A stretch of DNA of 64,000 nucleotides from JABWBP01 sp964522165 (GTDB taxonomy: Bacteria > Calditrichota > Calditrichia > RBG-13-44-9 > J075), in NCBI GenBank assembly GCA_964522165.1, contig CAZFVV010000014.1, forward strand, positions 1 to 64,000. The letters are read 5' to 3'. Numbering within the stretch: the stretch's first letter is position 1; each line of letters begins with the position of its first letter. Of the stretch, positions 42,833 through 51,232 are shown piece after piece. A program made the translations under genes and the position numbers. The notes under the pieces are model-generated. The model was not told the origin of the DNA. It did no database searches and saw only the letters and a program-made list of their open reading frames with translations.

Positions 42833-43834
42833 ATGATGAACCAGGACGTTTTATGGAAAAATATCCTTGATGAGCTGTTTCCGGATTTTTTGGCATTTTT
42901 CTTTCCGGAGATTTATCGCGATATTGATATTTCTGCCGGGTATCAGTTCCTGGACAAGGAACTCACAAAAATCATAAAAGATAGTTCTCTGGGCAGCCGA
43001 ATCGTCGATAAATTAGTGAAGGTATATCTTCAGGATGGTTCGGAGAAGTGGTTGTTGATCCATCTGGAAATTCAGGGATACCCGGAGGAGAATTTCCCCG
43101 AGCGGATGTTCATTTATAATTACCGGATTTTCGACCGGTATCATAAAGAGGTGATCAGTTTAGCGGTACTGACGGATACGGATGAAAAATACCGCCCCGC
43201 CGAGTACCGCGTTTCCCGCTGGAGATTCAACCTGATTTTCCAGTTCCCGGTAATAAAGTTGATTGATTATCGCAAAAAATGGAACGCGCTTCGAAAAAGT
43301 AAAAGCCCTTTTGCCTACGTAGTGATGGCGTATTTGAAAACGCAGGAAACGGAAGGAGATGATCGTGAGCGATACGGCTGGAAAAAACGCTTTCTGAAAG
43401 AGTTATATTTGCAAGGCATGAACCGGGAAACTATATCTGCGTTGTATAATTTCATAGACTGGATGATGAATTTGCCGGAAGAATTAGAAGATAAAATTTA
43501 CCAGGAGATTGTAAAAACCGAAGAGGAACATCAAATGGCTGTTTTATCTACCGCCGAGCGGATCGGCAGGCAAAAAGGAATCAGGGAAGGGCGTCAGGAA
43601 GGGCGTCAGGAAGGGCTTCAAGAGGGGCTCCGAGAAGGACTGCAACAGGGGCTGCACAAAGCGATTGCAGATATTCTGGAAATCAAATTTGGTGAAGCGG
43701 GAGTTGAGCTGGCTAAAAAAATCGTTTCAATTACCAGCATTGAATTGCTGGAAAACCTTCGCCTGTCTTTGAAAAAAGCGCTTTCAGTAACCGAAGCGGG
43801 AAATTTGATTTCCAATGCGTTGAATGAAAACTGA
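42833..43834 (+). CDS. Rpn/PD-(D/E)XK nuclease family transposase-like protein
   Basis: This 333-residue protein belongs to the Rpn/YhgA-like group of putative recombination-promoting nucleases. The core DKLVKVYLQDGSEKWLLIHL followed by EIQGYPE contains the predicted active-site Asp, Glu-x-Gln. A Gly/Arg/Gln repeat (EGRQEGRQEGLQEGLREGLQ, residues of about 252-272) is coded by tandem 12-bp units at 43587-43640. Family members are often linked to genome rearrangement. It sits between two paralogous radical SAM genes on the same strand. ATG 42833 is used; GTG 42827 and ATG 42836 are alternatives. Confidence 0.85.
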   Translation: MMNQDVLWKNILDELFPDFLAFFFPEIYRDIDISAGYQFLDKELTKIIKDSSLGSRIVDKLVKVYLQDGSEKWLLIHLEIQGYPEENFPERMFIYNYRIFDRYHKEVISLAVLTDTDEKYRPAEYRVSRWRFNLIFQFPVIKLIDYRKKWNALRKSKSPFAYVVMAYLKTQETEGDDRERYGWKKRFLKELYLQGMNRETISALYNFIDWMMNLPEELEDKIYQEIVKTEEEHQMAVLSTAERIGRQKGIREGRQEGRQEGLQEGLREGLQQGLHKAIADILEIKFGEAGVELAKKIVSITSIELLENLRLSLKKALSVTEAGNLISNALNEN

Positions 43835-43847
43835 GTCTGCCCGGTCG

Positions 43848-45236
43848 ATGAAAATAATTCTCACCCATACTTATTTTTTAGAAGAAGATGAACACGAAAA
43901 GCAGATCATGAAGCCCTACCCGCCCCTGGGGCTGCTGTATCTTTCCGCATATTTGAAACAGCGCCGCATCGACGTGGAGGTGTACGATACCACTTTTTCT
44001 AGTTACCCGGCCTTAATCGCCTACCTGGAAGAGAAGGAACCGGCGATCTTAGGCATTCACTGTAACCTGCTGACCAAGTACACCGTGCTCAAGTTAATCG
44101 ATTACTGCCGGGAGAAAGGGATCATCTCCGTCCTAGGCGGGCCGGACGCCTCCACGCAGGTAGAGGAATTTCTGCGCTACGGGGCGGACGTTATCATCTC
44201 CGGTGAAGGAGAGGAACCGCTGATGGCGGCGCTGGAGGCGCTACGAAACAAAACGAAACAGGAATTGTTCGATATTCCCAACCTGAGTTTCAAAGACGCG
44301 CAGGGAAACATCGTGCAGAATCCCCGCCAGGCCAGCCGCCGCCAGCTGGATGAATATCCCCTCCCGGATCGCGAGGCCATCGATCTCTCCAAATACTTAG
44401 ATACCTGGGAAAAATACCATGGGCAGCGTTCGGTTTCGCTGATCACCGCCCGGGGGTGCGCCTTCACCTGTAAATGGTGCAGCCATTCGGTGTACGGCCA
44501 CACCCACCGCCGCCGCCGCCCGGAGAAGGTAGTGGAAGAGATCCGGGAAATCATTGCCAAATACCGTCCCACCCACCTCTGGTATGCCGATGACGTTTTC
44601 ACGGTCAATAAACGCTGGCTGGTGAAATTTCATGAGTTGATGAAGGCGGAGAATATTTACCTGCCCTTTGAATGTATTGCCCGGGCGGATCGCTTCGATG
44701 AAGAGATCGCCGTAATGTTGAAGAACCTGGGCTGTTACCGGGTATGGATTGGGGCGGAATCCGGCAGCCAACGGGTGCTGGACGCCATGTCCCGCGGGGT
44801 GACTAAAGCACAAGTCGCCGAGGCGACCCGCTTGTGCCGGAAACATGGATTGCAGTCCGGCTATTTTTTGATGTTCGGCTACCCCGGCGAGGAATTGGCA
44901 GACATTTACGAGACCATCGCGTTCGTGCGCGATACCCAGCCGGATGTTTACCTGACCACGGTCGCTTACCCCCTGCGGGGAACTGCGATGTACGAAGAGA
45001 TCAAAGATCAAATCATTTACCAAAACGGCTGGGAATCGCACCTCCAGCGGGAATTGAATATCCACAACCGCCTTACCTACCAACTGTACGATTTTGCTGC
45101 TAAGAAAATGGCTAGCGAATACCGCAAAAGACAGCTTCGCGAGGTGAACCGCCAACTGCTGAAACGGATTTACCACACCGTTCGCTCGGCCTACTGTGAT
45201 TTCCAAATCCGACGGCTGGCCGACACCCGCACCTGA
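43848..45236 (+). CDS. B12-binding-domain radical SAM protein, copy B
   Basis: This 462-residue protein has a B12-binding-like N-domain (SVLGGPDASTQVEEFLRYG, then GEGEEP) and the radical SAM motif CAFTCKWC (Cys204, Cys208, Cys211), followed by YRVWIGAESGSQRVLDAM. It is closely related to the protein at 41360 in order and motifs. The reading frame overlaps the end of the Rpn gene only if a start at 43824 is used; ATG 43848 is preferred. The enzyme may act on the same pathway as the glycosyltransferase and methyltransferase nearby. Confidence 0.9.
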   Translation: MKIILTHTYFLEEDEHEKQIMKPYPPLGLLYLSAYLKQRRIDVEVYDTTFSSYPALIAYLEEKEPAILGIHCNLLTKYTVLKLIDYCREKGIISVLGGPDASTQVEEFLRYGADVIISGEGEEPLMAALEALRNKTKQELFDIPNLSFKDAQGNIVQNPRQASRRQLDEYPLPDREAIDLSKYLDTWEKYHGQRSVSLITARGCAFTCKWCSHSVYGHTHRRRRPEKVVEEIREIIAKYRPTHLWYADDVFTVNKRWLVKFHELMKAENIYLPFECIARADRFDEEIAVMLKNLGCYRVWIGAESGSQRVLDAMSRGVTKAQVAEATRLCRKHGLQSGYFLMFGYPGEELADIYETIAFVRDTQPDVYLTTVAYPLRGTAMYEEIKDQIIYQNGWESHLQRELNIHNRLTYQLYDFAAKKMASEYRKRQLREVNRQLLKRIYHTVRSAYCDFQIRRLADTRT

Positions 45237-45247
45237 TCCCCTTAATT

Positions 45248-45267
45248 CAATTGCCAATTGCCAATTA
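45248..45267. repeat. CAATTGC heptamer repeat
   Basis: CAATTGCCAATTGCCAATTA is a head-to-tail 7-bp repeat of nearly three units, identical in style to STRR sequences in cyanobacteria. Confidence 0.75.
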
Positions 45268-45280
45268 ATCTCTTACTCCC

Positions 45281-46042
45281 ATGAATCTCCAGGAACCGTT
45301 TGACAACTACGCCGAGGTTTACGAGGAGCGCTTCAACCGAAATCCCCTGGGGCGTTACCAGCGGGAGCGGGTACACGCCGAAATTGCCCCCTATTTACTC
45401 CCGGGTACGCGCCTCCTCGACGCCGGCTGCGGGCCAGGGTCGGATTTCGATTTCTACAAATCTCTCGGTTTAAAGATCGACGCCCTGGATAGCTCCCCGC
45501 GCATGGCAGAGCTGGCGCGGGAGAAAGCAACGCGGCTGAAGCTGGAGGCCCGCATTGCCAACGTTCCATTGGAATTCTACCAACCGGATGCGCCCTACGA
45601 CGTCATCCTCCTGAATTTTGGCGTTATCAACGTATTCGCTAACCTGCCGGAAATCCTGCAAAAACTGAACTCCATGCTGGCGCCGGGGGGCGCATTGGTG
45701 CTGGTCTCCATGCCGCCGTTTCACTTTTTCACCCTGTTGGGATGGTTGGGGCAGTTCCGTTTGCGTACGGCGGCGCGGCGCTTTTTTCTGAAAAAGGGGA
45801 TTTTGGCGAGCGGTTTCCGGTTCTTCTATTACCGCAAGCGGGATTTCAGGGAACATTTCCGGCTGCTCAAGAAAATCAGCCTCTGCCCGCTGCTGCCCAA
45901 CCCGGAGCAATTTCGCAATTACGCCTGGGCCAGGGCGGAGAGCAAACTGCTGATGCCGATCGACCGGCGCATCGCCGCTAGCGCGCCGGATTGGCTTGGG
46001 GGCGACCATGTGTGTTACATTCTCGCAAAACCACAATCATAA
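45281..46042 (+). CDS. class I SAM-dependent methyltransferase
   Basis: This 253-residue protein has the SAM-binding motif LLDAGCGPGSDFDFYKSLG, an acidic ribose-binding position (ALDSSPRM) and YDVILLNFGVINVF. The C-terminal third is hydrophobic and basic. It closes the radical SAM and glycosyltransferase run. The substrate may be a small molecule or lipid. It ends 162 bp before the convergent FG-GAP gene. Confidence 0.88.
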   Translation: MNLQEPFDNYAEVYEERFNRNPLGRYQRERVHAEIAPYLLPGTRLLDAGCGPGSDFDFYKSLGLKIDALDSSPRMAELAREKATRLKLEARIANVPLEFYQPDAPYDVILLNFGVINVFANLPEILQKLNSMLAPGGALVLVSMPPFHFFTLLGWLGQFRLRTAARRFFLKKGILASGFRFFYYRKRDFREHFRLLKKISLCPLLPNPEQFRNYAWARAESKLLMPIDRRIAASAPDWLGGDHVCYILAKPQS

Positions 46043-46204
46043 CCTTAAGAAGATGGGGGCAGGTTGGGCTTGCGGGAGTGGTTGCATGACAATTTGAACA
46101 AAAGGAATGCAAAGTTCATTTTGCAAAAATGGTGTCCCGTGTGCCATAAATTCTCGGAGGTAGATCGGCCGGAATTAATTCTTTAACATTGCCTCTATTT
46201 GATA

Positions 46205-49200
46205 CTATCGCAACAAAACCAATTTCTTTTGCCCAAGGAATGCACCGGCTTGTAAACGGTAGAAATACACGCCGCTGGATAAGCCGCGGCCATCAAAAAC
46301 CACGGAATGCTCTCCCGGGCCTAAATACTCTTCGACCAGGGCGGCGACTTCCCTGCCCAGCAGGTCGAAGATTTTCAGCGTTACATGTTCCCGCCGGGGA
46401 AGGGAAAAACGAATATTAGTGGTGGGGTTGAAAGGATTTGGATAGTTCTGGAAAAGCTGGCAGCCCCCGGCTATGATATTTTCTTTGTCTTTTATACCGG
46501 TGCTGACGGCGCTGCCGGCATACAAGTATGCATGGCCCATTTGATACCCCACCGCGCTGTTCCCCGGGGAACCGATGATCAGATCCGCAAACCCGTCATT
46601 GTTCACGTCCCCCGCGGAGGAAACGCTGTTGCCGAAGTAACCATCAAGCGCCTGGCCGGTGAAAAGGGCGTCGGCGGTACTGTCCATGCCTGCCCCCCCT
46701 AAATAAAGGTAGGCGCGGCCGGCAAAAATTCCCCCGGCTTTGTTCCCGTAAGCCCCGGCGATGACATCTGAAAACCCGTCGTTATTCACATCGCCGGCGC
46801 CGGAGACGCTGTAGCCGAAGTAATCATAATTCGCCTCGCCGGTGAAAATGACGTCGGCGGTGTTGTTCATGTTCACCCCCCCAAAATAAAGATAGGCGCG
46901 GCCGGCGTCAAATCCCCCGGCGCTATTTGCGTAGGCCCCGACGATCACGTCCGCAAAACCGTCATTGTTCACGTCGCCCGCGCCGGAGACGCTAATACCG
47001 AAGTAATCAAAAGTTGCTTCACCGTTGAAAATAACATCGGCGCTATTGTCCATGCTCGCCCCTCCGAAATAAAGATAGGCGCGGCCGGCATCAAATTCGC
47101 CGGCATCATTGGAGTAAGCCCCGACGATCACATCGGAAAACCCGTCGTTGTTCACATCGCCCGCGCCGGAGACGCTATTGCCAAAGTTATCAAAATCAGC
47201 CTCGCCGGTGAAGATGACGTCGGCGCTATTGTCCATGTTCGCCCCCCCAAAATAAAGGTAGGTTCGACCCGCAAAAGTTCCGCCGGCGCTATTCGCTTGA
47301 GCCCCGACAATCACATCGGAAAACCCGTCATTGTTCACATCGCCCGCGGCGGAGACGCTAACGCCGAAGTAATCGACACTGGCTTCGCCGGTGAAGATGA
47401 GGTCCGGGATATTGTCCATGCCCGGCCCCCCAAAATAAAGGTAGGCGCGACCCGCTTCAAATCCGCCGGCATCATTTTGGTAAGCCCCGACGATCACGTC
47501 GGAAAACCCGTCATTGTTCACATCCCCTGCGGAAGAGACGCTAATGCCGAAGTAATCGCCGCTTGCCTCGCCGGTGAAAATGACATCGGGGATATTATCC
47601 ATGCTCGCCCCTCCAAAATAAAGGTAGGCTTGACCCGCATCAACTCCGCCGGTATCATCTAAATAAGCCCCGACAATCACATCGGAAAACCCGTCGTTGT
47701 TCACATCGCCCGCAGACGAGGCGCTAATGCCAAAGCTATTGCCACTGGCCTCGCCGGTGAAGAGGGCATCGGCGCTATTATCCATGCTCGCTCCCCCCCA
47801 AAAAAGGTAGGCGCGGCCGGCATCGTTTCCACCGGCGTCATTCCAGATAGCCCCGATGATCACATCCGAAAAACCGTCATTATTGATATCGCCCCCACCG
47901 GAAACGCTGATGCCGAAGAGATCGCCAATGGCCTCGCCGGTAAAGATGACATCGGCGATGTTGTCCATGTTTGCCCCCCCAAAATAAAGATAGGCGCTGC
48001 CGGCGTCAACTCCGCCGGCGTCATTCCATTCAGCCCCGATGATCACATCGGAATAGCCGTCATTGTTCACGTCAGCGGCGGCGACGCTATTGCCGAAGTA
48101 ATCGGAATCAGCCTGGCCGGTAAAGACGACGTCGGCGATATTGTCCATGCTCGCCCCTCCAAAGTAAAGGTAGGCGCGGCCGGCATCGAACCCCCCGGCA
48201 TCATTCTTTACCGCCCCGACGATCAGGTCCGAAAATCCGTCATAGTTCACATCGCCCGCGGAGGAGACGCTGTAGCCGAAGCGGTCCCAACTATCCTCGC
48301 CGGTGAAGATGACGTCGGCGACGTTGTTCATGTTCGTTCCACCCAAATAAAGGTAGGCGCGGCCTGCTTCAATGGCGCCGGCGGCATTCCATTCGGTTCC
48401 GACGATCACGTCCGAAAAGCCGTCGTTGTTCACGTCGCCCGCGCCGGAGACACTATAACCAAAGTAAGTATAACCTGACTCGCCGGTGAAGACAACGTCG
48501 GCGATATTGTCCATGTTCGCCCCCCCAAAATAAAGGTAGGCGCGACCTGTAAAGTCTCCGCTGGCTTTATTCCCGTAAGCCCCGATGATCACATCGGAAA
48601 AGCCGTCCTGGTTCACATCGCCGGCGCCGGCGACGCTATAACCGAAGTAATCCAAACTCGTCTCGCCGCTAAAGATGATATCGGCGATATTGTCCATGGC
48701 CGGTCCCCCCAAATAAATGTAGGTCCGGCCTATATCGAATCCCTTCAAATTTTCCGAATAAGCCCCGACGACCACATCCGAATACCCGTCATTGTTCACG
48801 TCGCCCGCGCCGGCGATGCTATAGCCGAAGCAATCCCCTTCAATTTCCCCGGTTAGGATCAGATCCGGGTTTTTTTCGTTAAGCAGCGCGCCGCCGCCAA
48901 AGTAAATATACACTTTTCCCACTTTCTGCCCGGTCTGGTAAATAGCCGCATCTTTAAGTCCCAATGCCCAGTCATCATAGCCGTCGGCGTTCACGTCGCC
49001 AATGTTGGCGACTTCTTCCCCCAGGTAGCTCCCGTTTCTGCCGGAGGGAGGCAGGCTTGGAAATGTCTGGACCAGGAAAAGCGTATCCGCGGCTGCCGGG
49101 TATTTTTCCGGGTTTTTCAGGTAGTCTTTGGCGATTTGTGCGTAACGGGCTTCTTCAGTTTTTTGTAAGTTCACCCGCGGGTTATCCCTGGCAATTTTGT

Positions 49201-49417
49201 TTAATATAGACCAATCTATCTCCCCGCTTACAGCTTTTGCGGTCAGTTGTTCAATAGTAATTTCCCCTTTTTCAAGAGCCTGTTTGAGCAGGACGGGATC
49301 GTGTAACAAATGGGGAGAAATCGGTAGCCCTTCCCGGGCAAAAAGAGTGTCTCCTGAAAACCTAAAGAGATGAAGCAGCATCAAAAAGGCTGCGACCCGG
49401 AACATTTGCTTTTTCAT
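46205..49417 (-). CDS. secreted FG-GAP repeat protein with type IX sorting domain
   Basis: This 1070-residue protein has a signal peptide (MKKQMFRVAAFLMLLHLF ...) after a GGAGG sequence, a linker of about 120 residues, then 14 FG-GAP repeats of about 60 residues. Each shows a variation of FGYSVSGAGDVNNDGFSDVIVGA, i.e. a Ca2+-binding DxNxDG loop, as in integrin-alpha-like beta-propellers. The C-terminal 90 residues (NYPNPFNPTTNIRFSLP, LKIFDLLGREVAALVEE, SSGVYFYRLQAG) form a Por/T9SS C-terminal sorting domain (TIGR04183 type). It should be exported and attached at the cell surface, for adhesion or matrix work. The repeats are about 180 bp and similar at DNA level, so assembly collapse or expansion is possible. 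Confidence 0.92.
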   Translation of the reverse strand: MKKQMFRVAAFLMLLHLFRFSGDTLFAREGLPISPHLLHDPVLLKQALEKGEITIEQLTAKAVSGEIDWSILNKIARDNPRVNLQKTEEARYAQIAKDYLKNPEKYPAAADTLFLVQTFPSLPPSGRNGSYLGEEVANIGDVNADGYDDWALGLKDAAIYQTGQKVGKVYIYFGGGALLNEKNPDLILTGEIEGDCFGYSIAGAGDVNNDGYSDVVVGAYSENLKGFDIGRTYIYLGGPAMDNIADIIFSGETSLDYFGYSVAGAGDVNQDGFSDVIIGAYGNKASGDFTGRAYLYFGGANMDNIADVVFTGESGYTYFGYSVSGAGDVNNDGFSDVIVGTEWNAAGAIEAGRAYLYLGGTNMNNVADVIFTGEDSWDRFGYSVSSAGDVNYDGFSDLIVGAVKNDAGGFDAGRAYLYFGGASMDNIADVVFTGQADSDYFGNSVAAADVNNDGYSDVIIGAEWNDAGGVDAGSAYLYFGGANMDNIADVIFTGEAIGDLFGISVSGGGDINNDGFSDVIIGAIWNDAGGNDAGRAYLFWGGASMDNSADALFTGEASGNSFGISASSAGDVNNDGFSDVIVGAYLDDTGGVDAGQAYLYFGGASMDNIPDVIFTGEASGDYFGISVSSAGDVNNDGFSDVIVGAYQNDAGGFEAGRAYLYFGGPGMDNIPDLIFTGEASVDYFGVSVSAAGDVNNDGFSDVIVGAQANSAGGTFAGRTYLYFGGANMDNSADVIFTGEADFDNFGNSVSGAGDVNNDGFSDVIVGAYSNDAGEFDAGRAYLYFGGASMDNSADVIFNGEATFDYFGISVSGAGDVNNDGFADVIVGAYANSAGGFDAGRAYLYFGGVNMNNTADVIFTGEANYDYFGYSVSGAGDVNNDGFSDVIAGAYGNKAGGIFAGRAYLYLGGAGMDSTADALFTGQALDGYFGNSVSSAGDVNNDGFADLIIGSPGNSAVGYQMGHAYLYAGSAVSTGIKDKENIIAGGCQLFQNYPNPFNPTTNIRFSLPRREHVTLKIFDLLGREVAALVEEYLGPGEHSVVFDGRGLSSGVYFYRLQAGAFLGQKKLVLLR

Positions 49418-49465
49418 GGCCTGACCTCCATTGGGTTTGAAATCGACGCGCCTGTATGCAATCAT

Positions 49466-49495
49466 AATTTACCCATCGCTGCCATGCTTCTTCAA
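49466..49495 (-). promoter_or_regulatory. candidate promoter of the FG-GAP gene
   Basis: On the minus strand TTGAAG (49495-49490) is followed after 18 bp by TAAATT (49471-49466). The start codon is about 50 bp downstream. Confidence 0.4.
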
Positions 49496-49773
49496 TAGAC
49501 CTCAGGGACTATTTTTAAAAGGGTTTTTCAGGATGAAGAGGGGAAATGGAGTACTACAGTTTTAGATTGAATGGGGGTGAACAGGTATTCCCCAGCTCTT
49601 AAAAATAAACGCCAGCTTGACTAATGAAGGCCGACAGTTTATTATATACTTTAAATGGGCACGATGTTAACTTTCTAATGATGCCGGATAGCTGATCCCG
49701 GATACCCGATAAATAAAATATCCGGCATCCGGGATCGCGTATCAGGTATAGGCCCCCCAAAGTCTATACCCGT
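49496..49773. other. spacer with CCGGAT short repeats
   Basis: No gene is seen. Positions about 49683-49750 hold GCCGGATAGCTGATCCCGGA, TACCCGAT and TATCCGGCATCCGGGATCGC, which are imperfect copies and inversions of an (A/T)CCGGAT unit. The remaining sequence is AT-rich and unremarkable. Confidence 0.5.
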
Positions 49774-49802
49774 TTGCAGTATAACCGCGGTTGATATAAA
49801 AT
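49774..49802 (+). promoter_or_regulatory. candidate promoter of the SnoaL-like lipoprotein gene
   Basis: TTGCAG, a 17-bp spacer and TAAAAT. AGGAGGT follows at 49818-49824 and the GTG start is at 49832. Confidence 0.45.
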
Positions 49803-49831
49803 CACCTATCATAAAGCAGGAGGTATTTCCG

Positions 49832-50365
49832 GTGAAGAAAATAATTCTTTTCATGGGGTTGTTCGTAATTTTTCTAAATAGTTGCGGAAGTAATGCCGAC
49901 CAGGCGATAAATGAACAGCTTCAACAACTGATGGAGAAAGAGCAGGTAAAGGAAACGGTCAACCAGCTTTTTATCAGTACCGATAACCGCGATTGGCCGA
50001 AGGTGAAAAGCCTTTTCGCCTCCACGGTGTTGTTTGATATGACCTCGATGGCCGGCGGCGAACCGTCAACCCTCACCTCGCAAGAAATTGTAGATGGATG
50101 GGATCAAGGCTTAAAGGCATTGAAAGCCATTCACCATCAGGCGGGCAATTATATTATCAATATAAATCAGGAAGGAGCGGAGGTATTTTGTTACGGAACG
50201 GCCTCGCATTACCTGCCGAATCAAAGCGGGCAAAATACGCGCACCTTTGTGGGCAGCTATAATTTTCATCTTCACAAAGAGGGCGGGCAGTGGCGGATCG
50301 ACCGCTTTAAATTCAACTTGAAATATATAGACGGCAACCGGGATCTGGAAGGCTCGGCCCAATAA
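49832..50365 (+). CDS. lipoprotein with NTF2/SnoaL-like domain
   Basis: This 177-residue protein begins with GTG after a near-perfect AGGAGGT. It has a lipoprotein signal (LNSC, Cys19) and a cone-shaped NTF2-like domain (about 35-170): VKETVNQLFISTDNRDW, then HQAGNYIININQEGAEVFCYG and GSYNFHLHKEGGQWRIDRFK. Family members include isomerases, cyclases and non-enzymatic binders. Its role is unknown. The gene stands alone 149 bp before a sigma factor gene. Confidence 0.82.
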   Translation: MKKIILFMGLFVIFLNSCGSNADQAINEQLQQLMEKEQVKETVNQLFISTDNRDWPKVKSLFASTVLFDMTSMAGGEPSTLTSQEIVDGWDQGLKALKAIHHQAGNYIININQEGAEVFCYGTASHYLPNQSGQNTRTFVGSYNFHLHKEGGQWRIDRFKFNLKYIDGNRDLEGSAQ

Positions 50366-50443
50366 TTGGCATAAACCGACAAGGAACGCAGGCATTATTC
50401 CGCTATTGGATTGGCGACAAGCCGCACCTGCCAAAGCAAACAT

Positions 50444-50472
50444 TTGCAAAAATTGCTTATCTTCCATATATT
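50444..50472 (+). promoter_or_regulatory. candidate promoter of the sigma factor gene
   Basis: TTGCAA (50444-50449), 17 bp, TATATT (50467-50472). The start codon at 50515 is 42 bp downstream of the -10 element. Confidence 0.55.
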
Positions 50473-50514
50473 TTTGAAAATGGTGGCATGAGGATGAAAC
50501 GGCGGGCGCGGTAA

Positions 50515-51096
50515 ATGAGCGTTGAAGAGCGAAGAATCGAGGATCAGAAACTGATCACCCTGGCGCGAGGGGGGGACCAGAAGGCATTTGAAGCGCTGTT
50601 GAAGAAATACCGCAACCTGGTGTACCACGTAATGTTCAAGATGGTGCGAAACCCCCAGGAGGCGGAAGACCTGTGCCAGGAAGCCTTCATCAAAGCCTTT
50701 AGCGCCCTTTCTTCTTTCAATGAAGAATTTGCTTTTTCCACCTGGCTGATGAAAATCGCCACCAACAACTGCATCGACTACCTTCGCAAACGGAAGCTGC
50801 GTACCTACTCCATCGATGAACCGCTGCAGTACAAAGATGAGCAGGTGCAGGTAGAGCTGCCCGATCACGATCCTACCCCGGACAAACAGCTCTTGAACGA
50901 AGAACGCCGCAAGCTAATCAACGACGCGATCCAGTCGCTGCCGCCCCGCTACCGGCACGTCATCATCCTGCGCCACCAGGAAGAAAAATCCTATGAAGAT
51001 ATCGCCGAAATCCTGAAATTGCCCCTGGGAACCGTCAAAGCGCGGATTTTTCGCGCCCGGGAAATGCTGAATAAGAAGATCAGGGATATTTTGTGA
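50515..51096 (+). CDS. RNA polymerase sigma factor, ECF/sigma-24 type
   Basis: This 193-residue factor has region 2 (KKYRNLVYHVMFKMVRNPQE, then AEDLCQEAFIKAFSALSSF and FSTWLMKIATNNCIDYLRKRK) and region 4 (LPPRYRHVIILRHQEEKSYE then DIAEILKLPLGTVKARIFRAREML). It lacks regions 1 and 3. No anti-sigma gene is adjacent. RpoE-like alternatives control envelope stress in many bacteria; the target regulon is unknown here. Confidence 0.92.
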   Translation: MSVEERRIEDQKLITLARGGDQKAFEALLKKYRNLVYHVMFKMVRNPQEAEDLCQEAFIKAFSALSSFNEEFAFSTWLMKIATNNCIDYLRKRKLRTYSIDEPLQYKDEQVQVELPDHDPTPDKQLLNEERRKLINDAIQSLPPRYRHVIILRHQEEKSYEDIAEILKLPLGTVKARIFRAREMLNKKIRDIL

Positions 51097-51159
51097 GTTG
51101 GGGGGCGCTCCCCGGCCGGCGGGGCGTACGGAGCGCAAAGCTTCGGATTGGGAACGAGG

Positions 51160-51192
51160 TAACACCCAACACCAGAACACTCAAACACCCTG
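51160..51192. repeat. AACACC short repeat
   Basis: TAACACCCAACACCAGAACA and CTCAAACACCC repeat an (A)ACAC(C) word of about 8 bp. It belongs to the ACACCAT family. Confidence 0.45.
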
Positions 51193-51232
51193 ACCCGCCT
51201 CTCACCAAATCATTATCCTAAAGAGAGCAGCC

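Noticed and set aside
46580..48880. Regular repeats of about 180 bp considered as a CRISPR array or tandem DNA satellite
   Set aside because: They are the coding repeats of the FG-GAP protein and keep one open frame with a DxNxDG loop in each.
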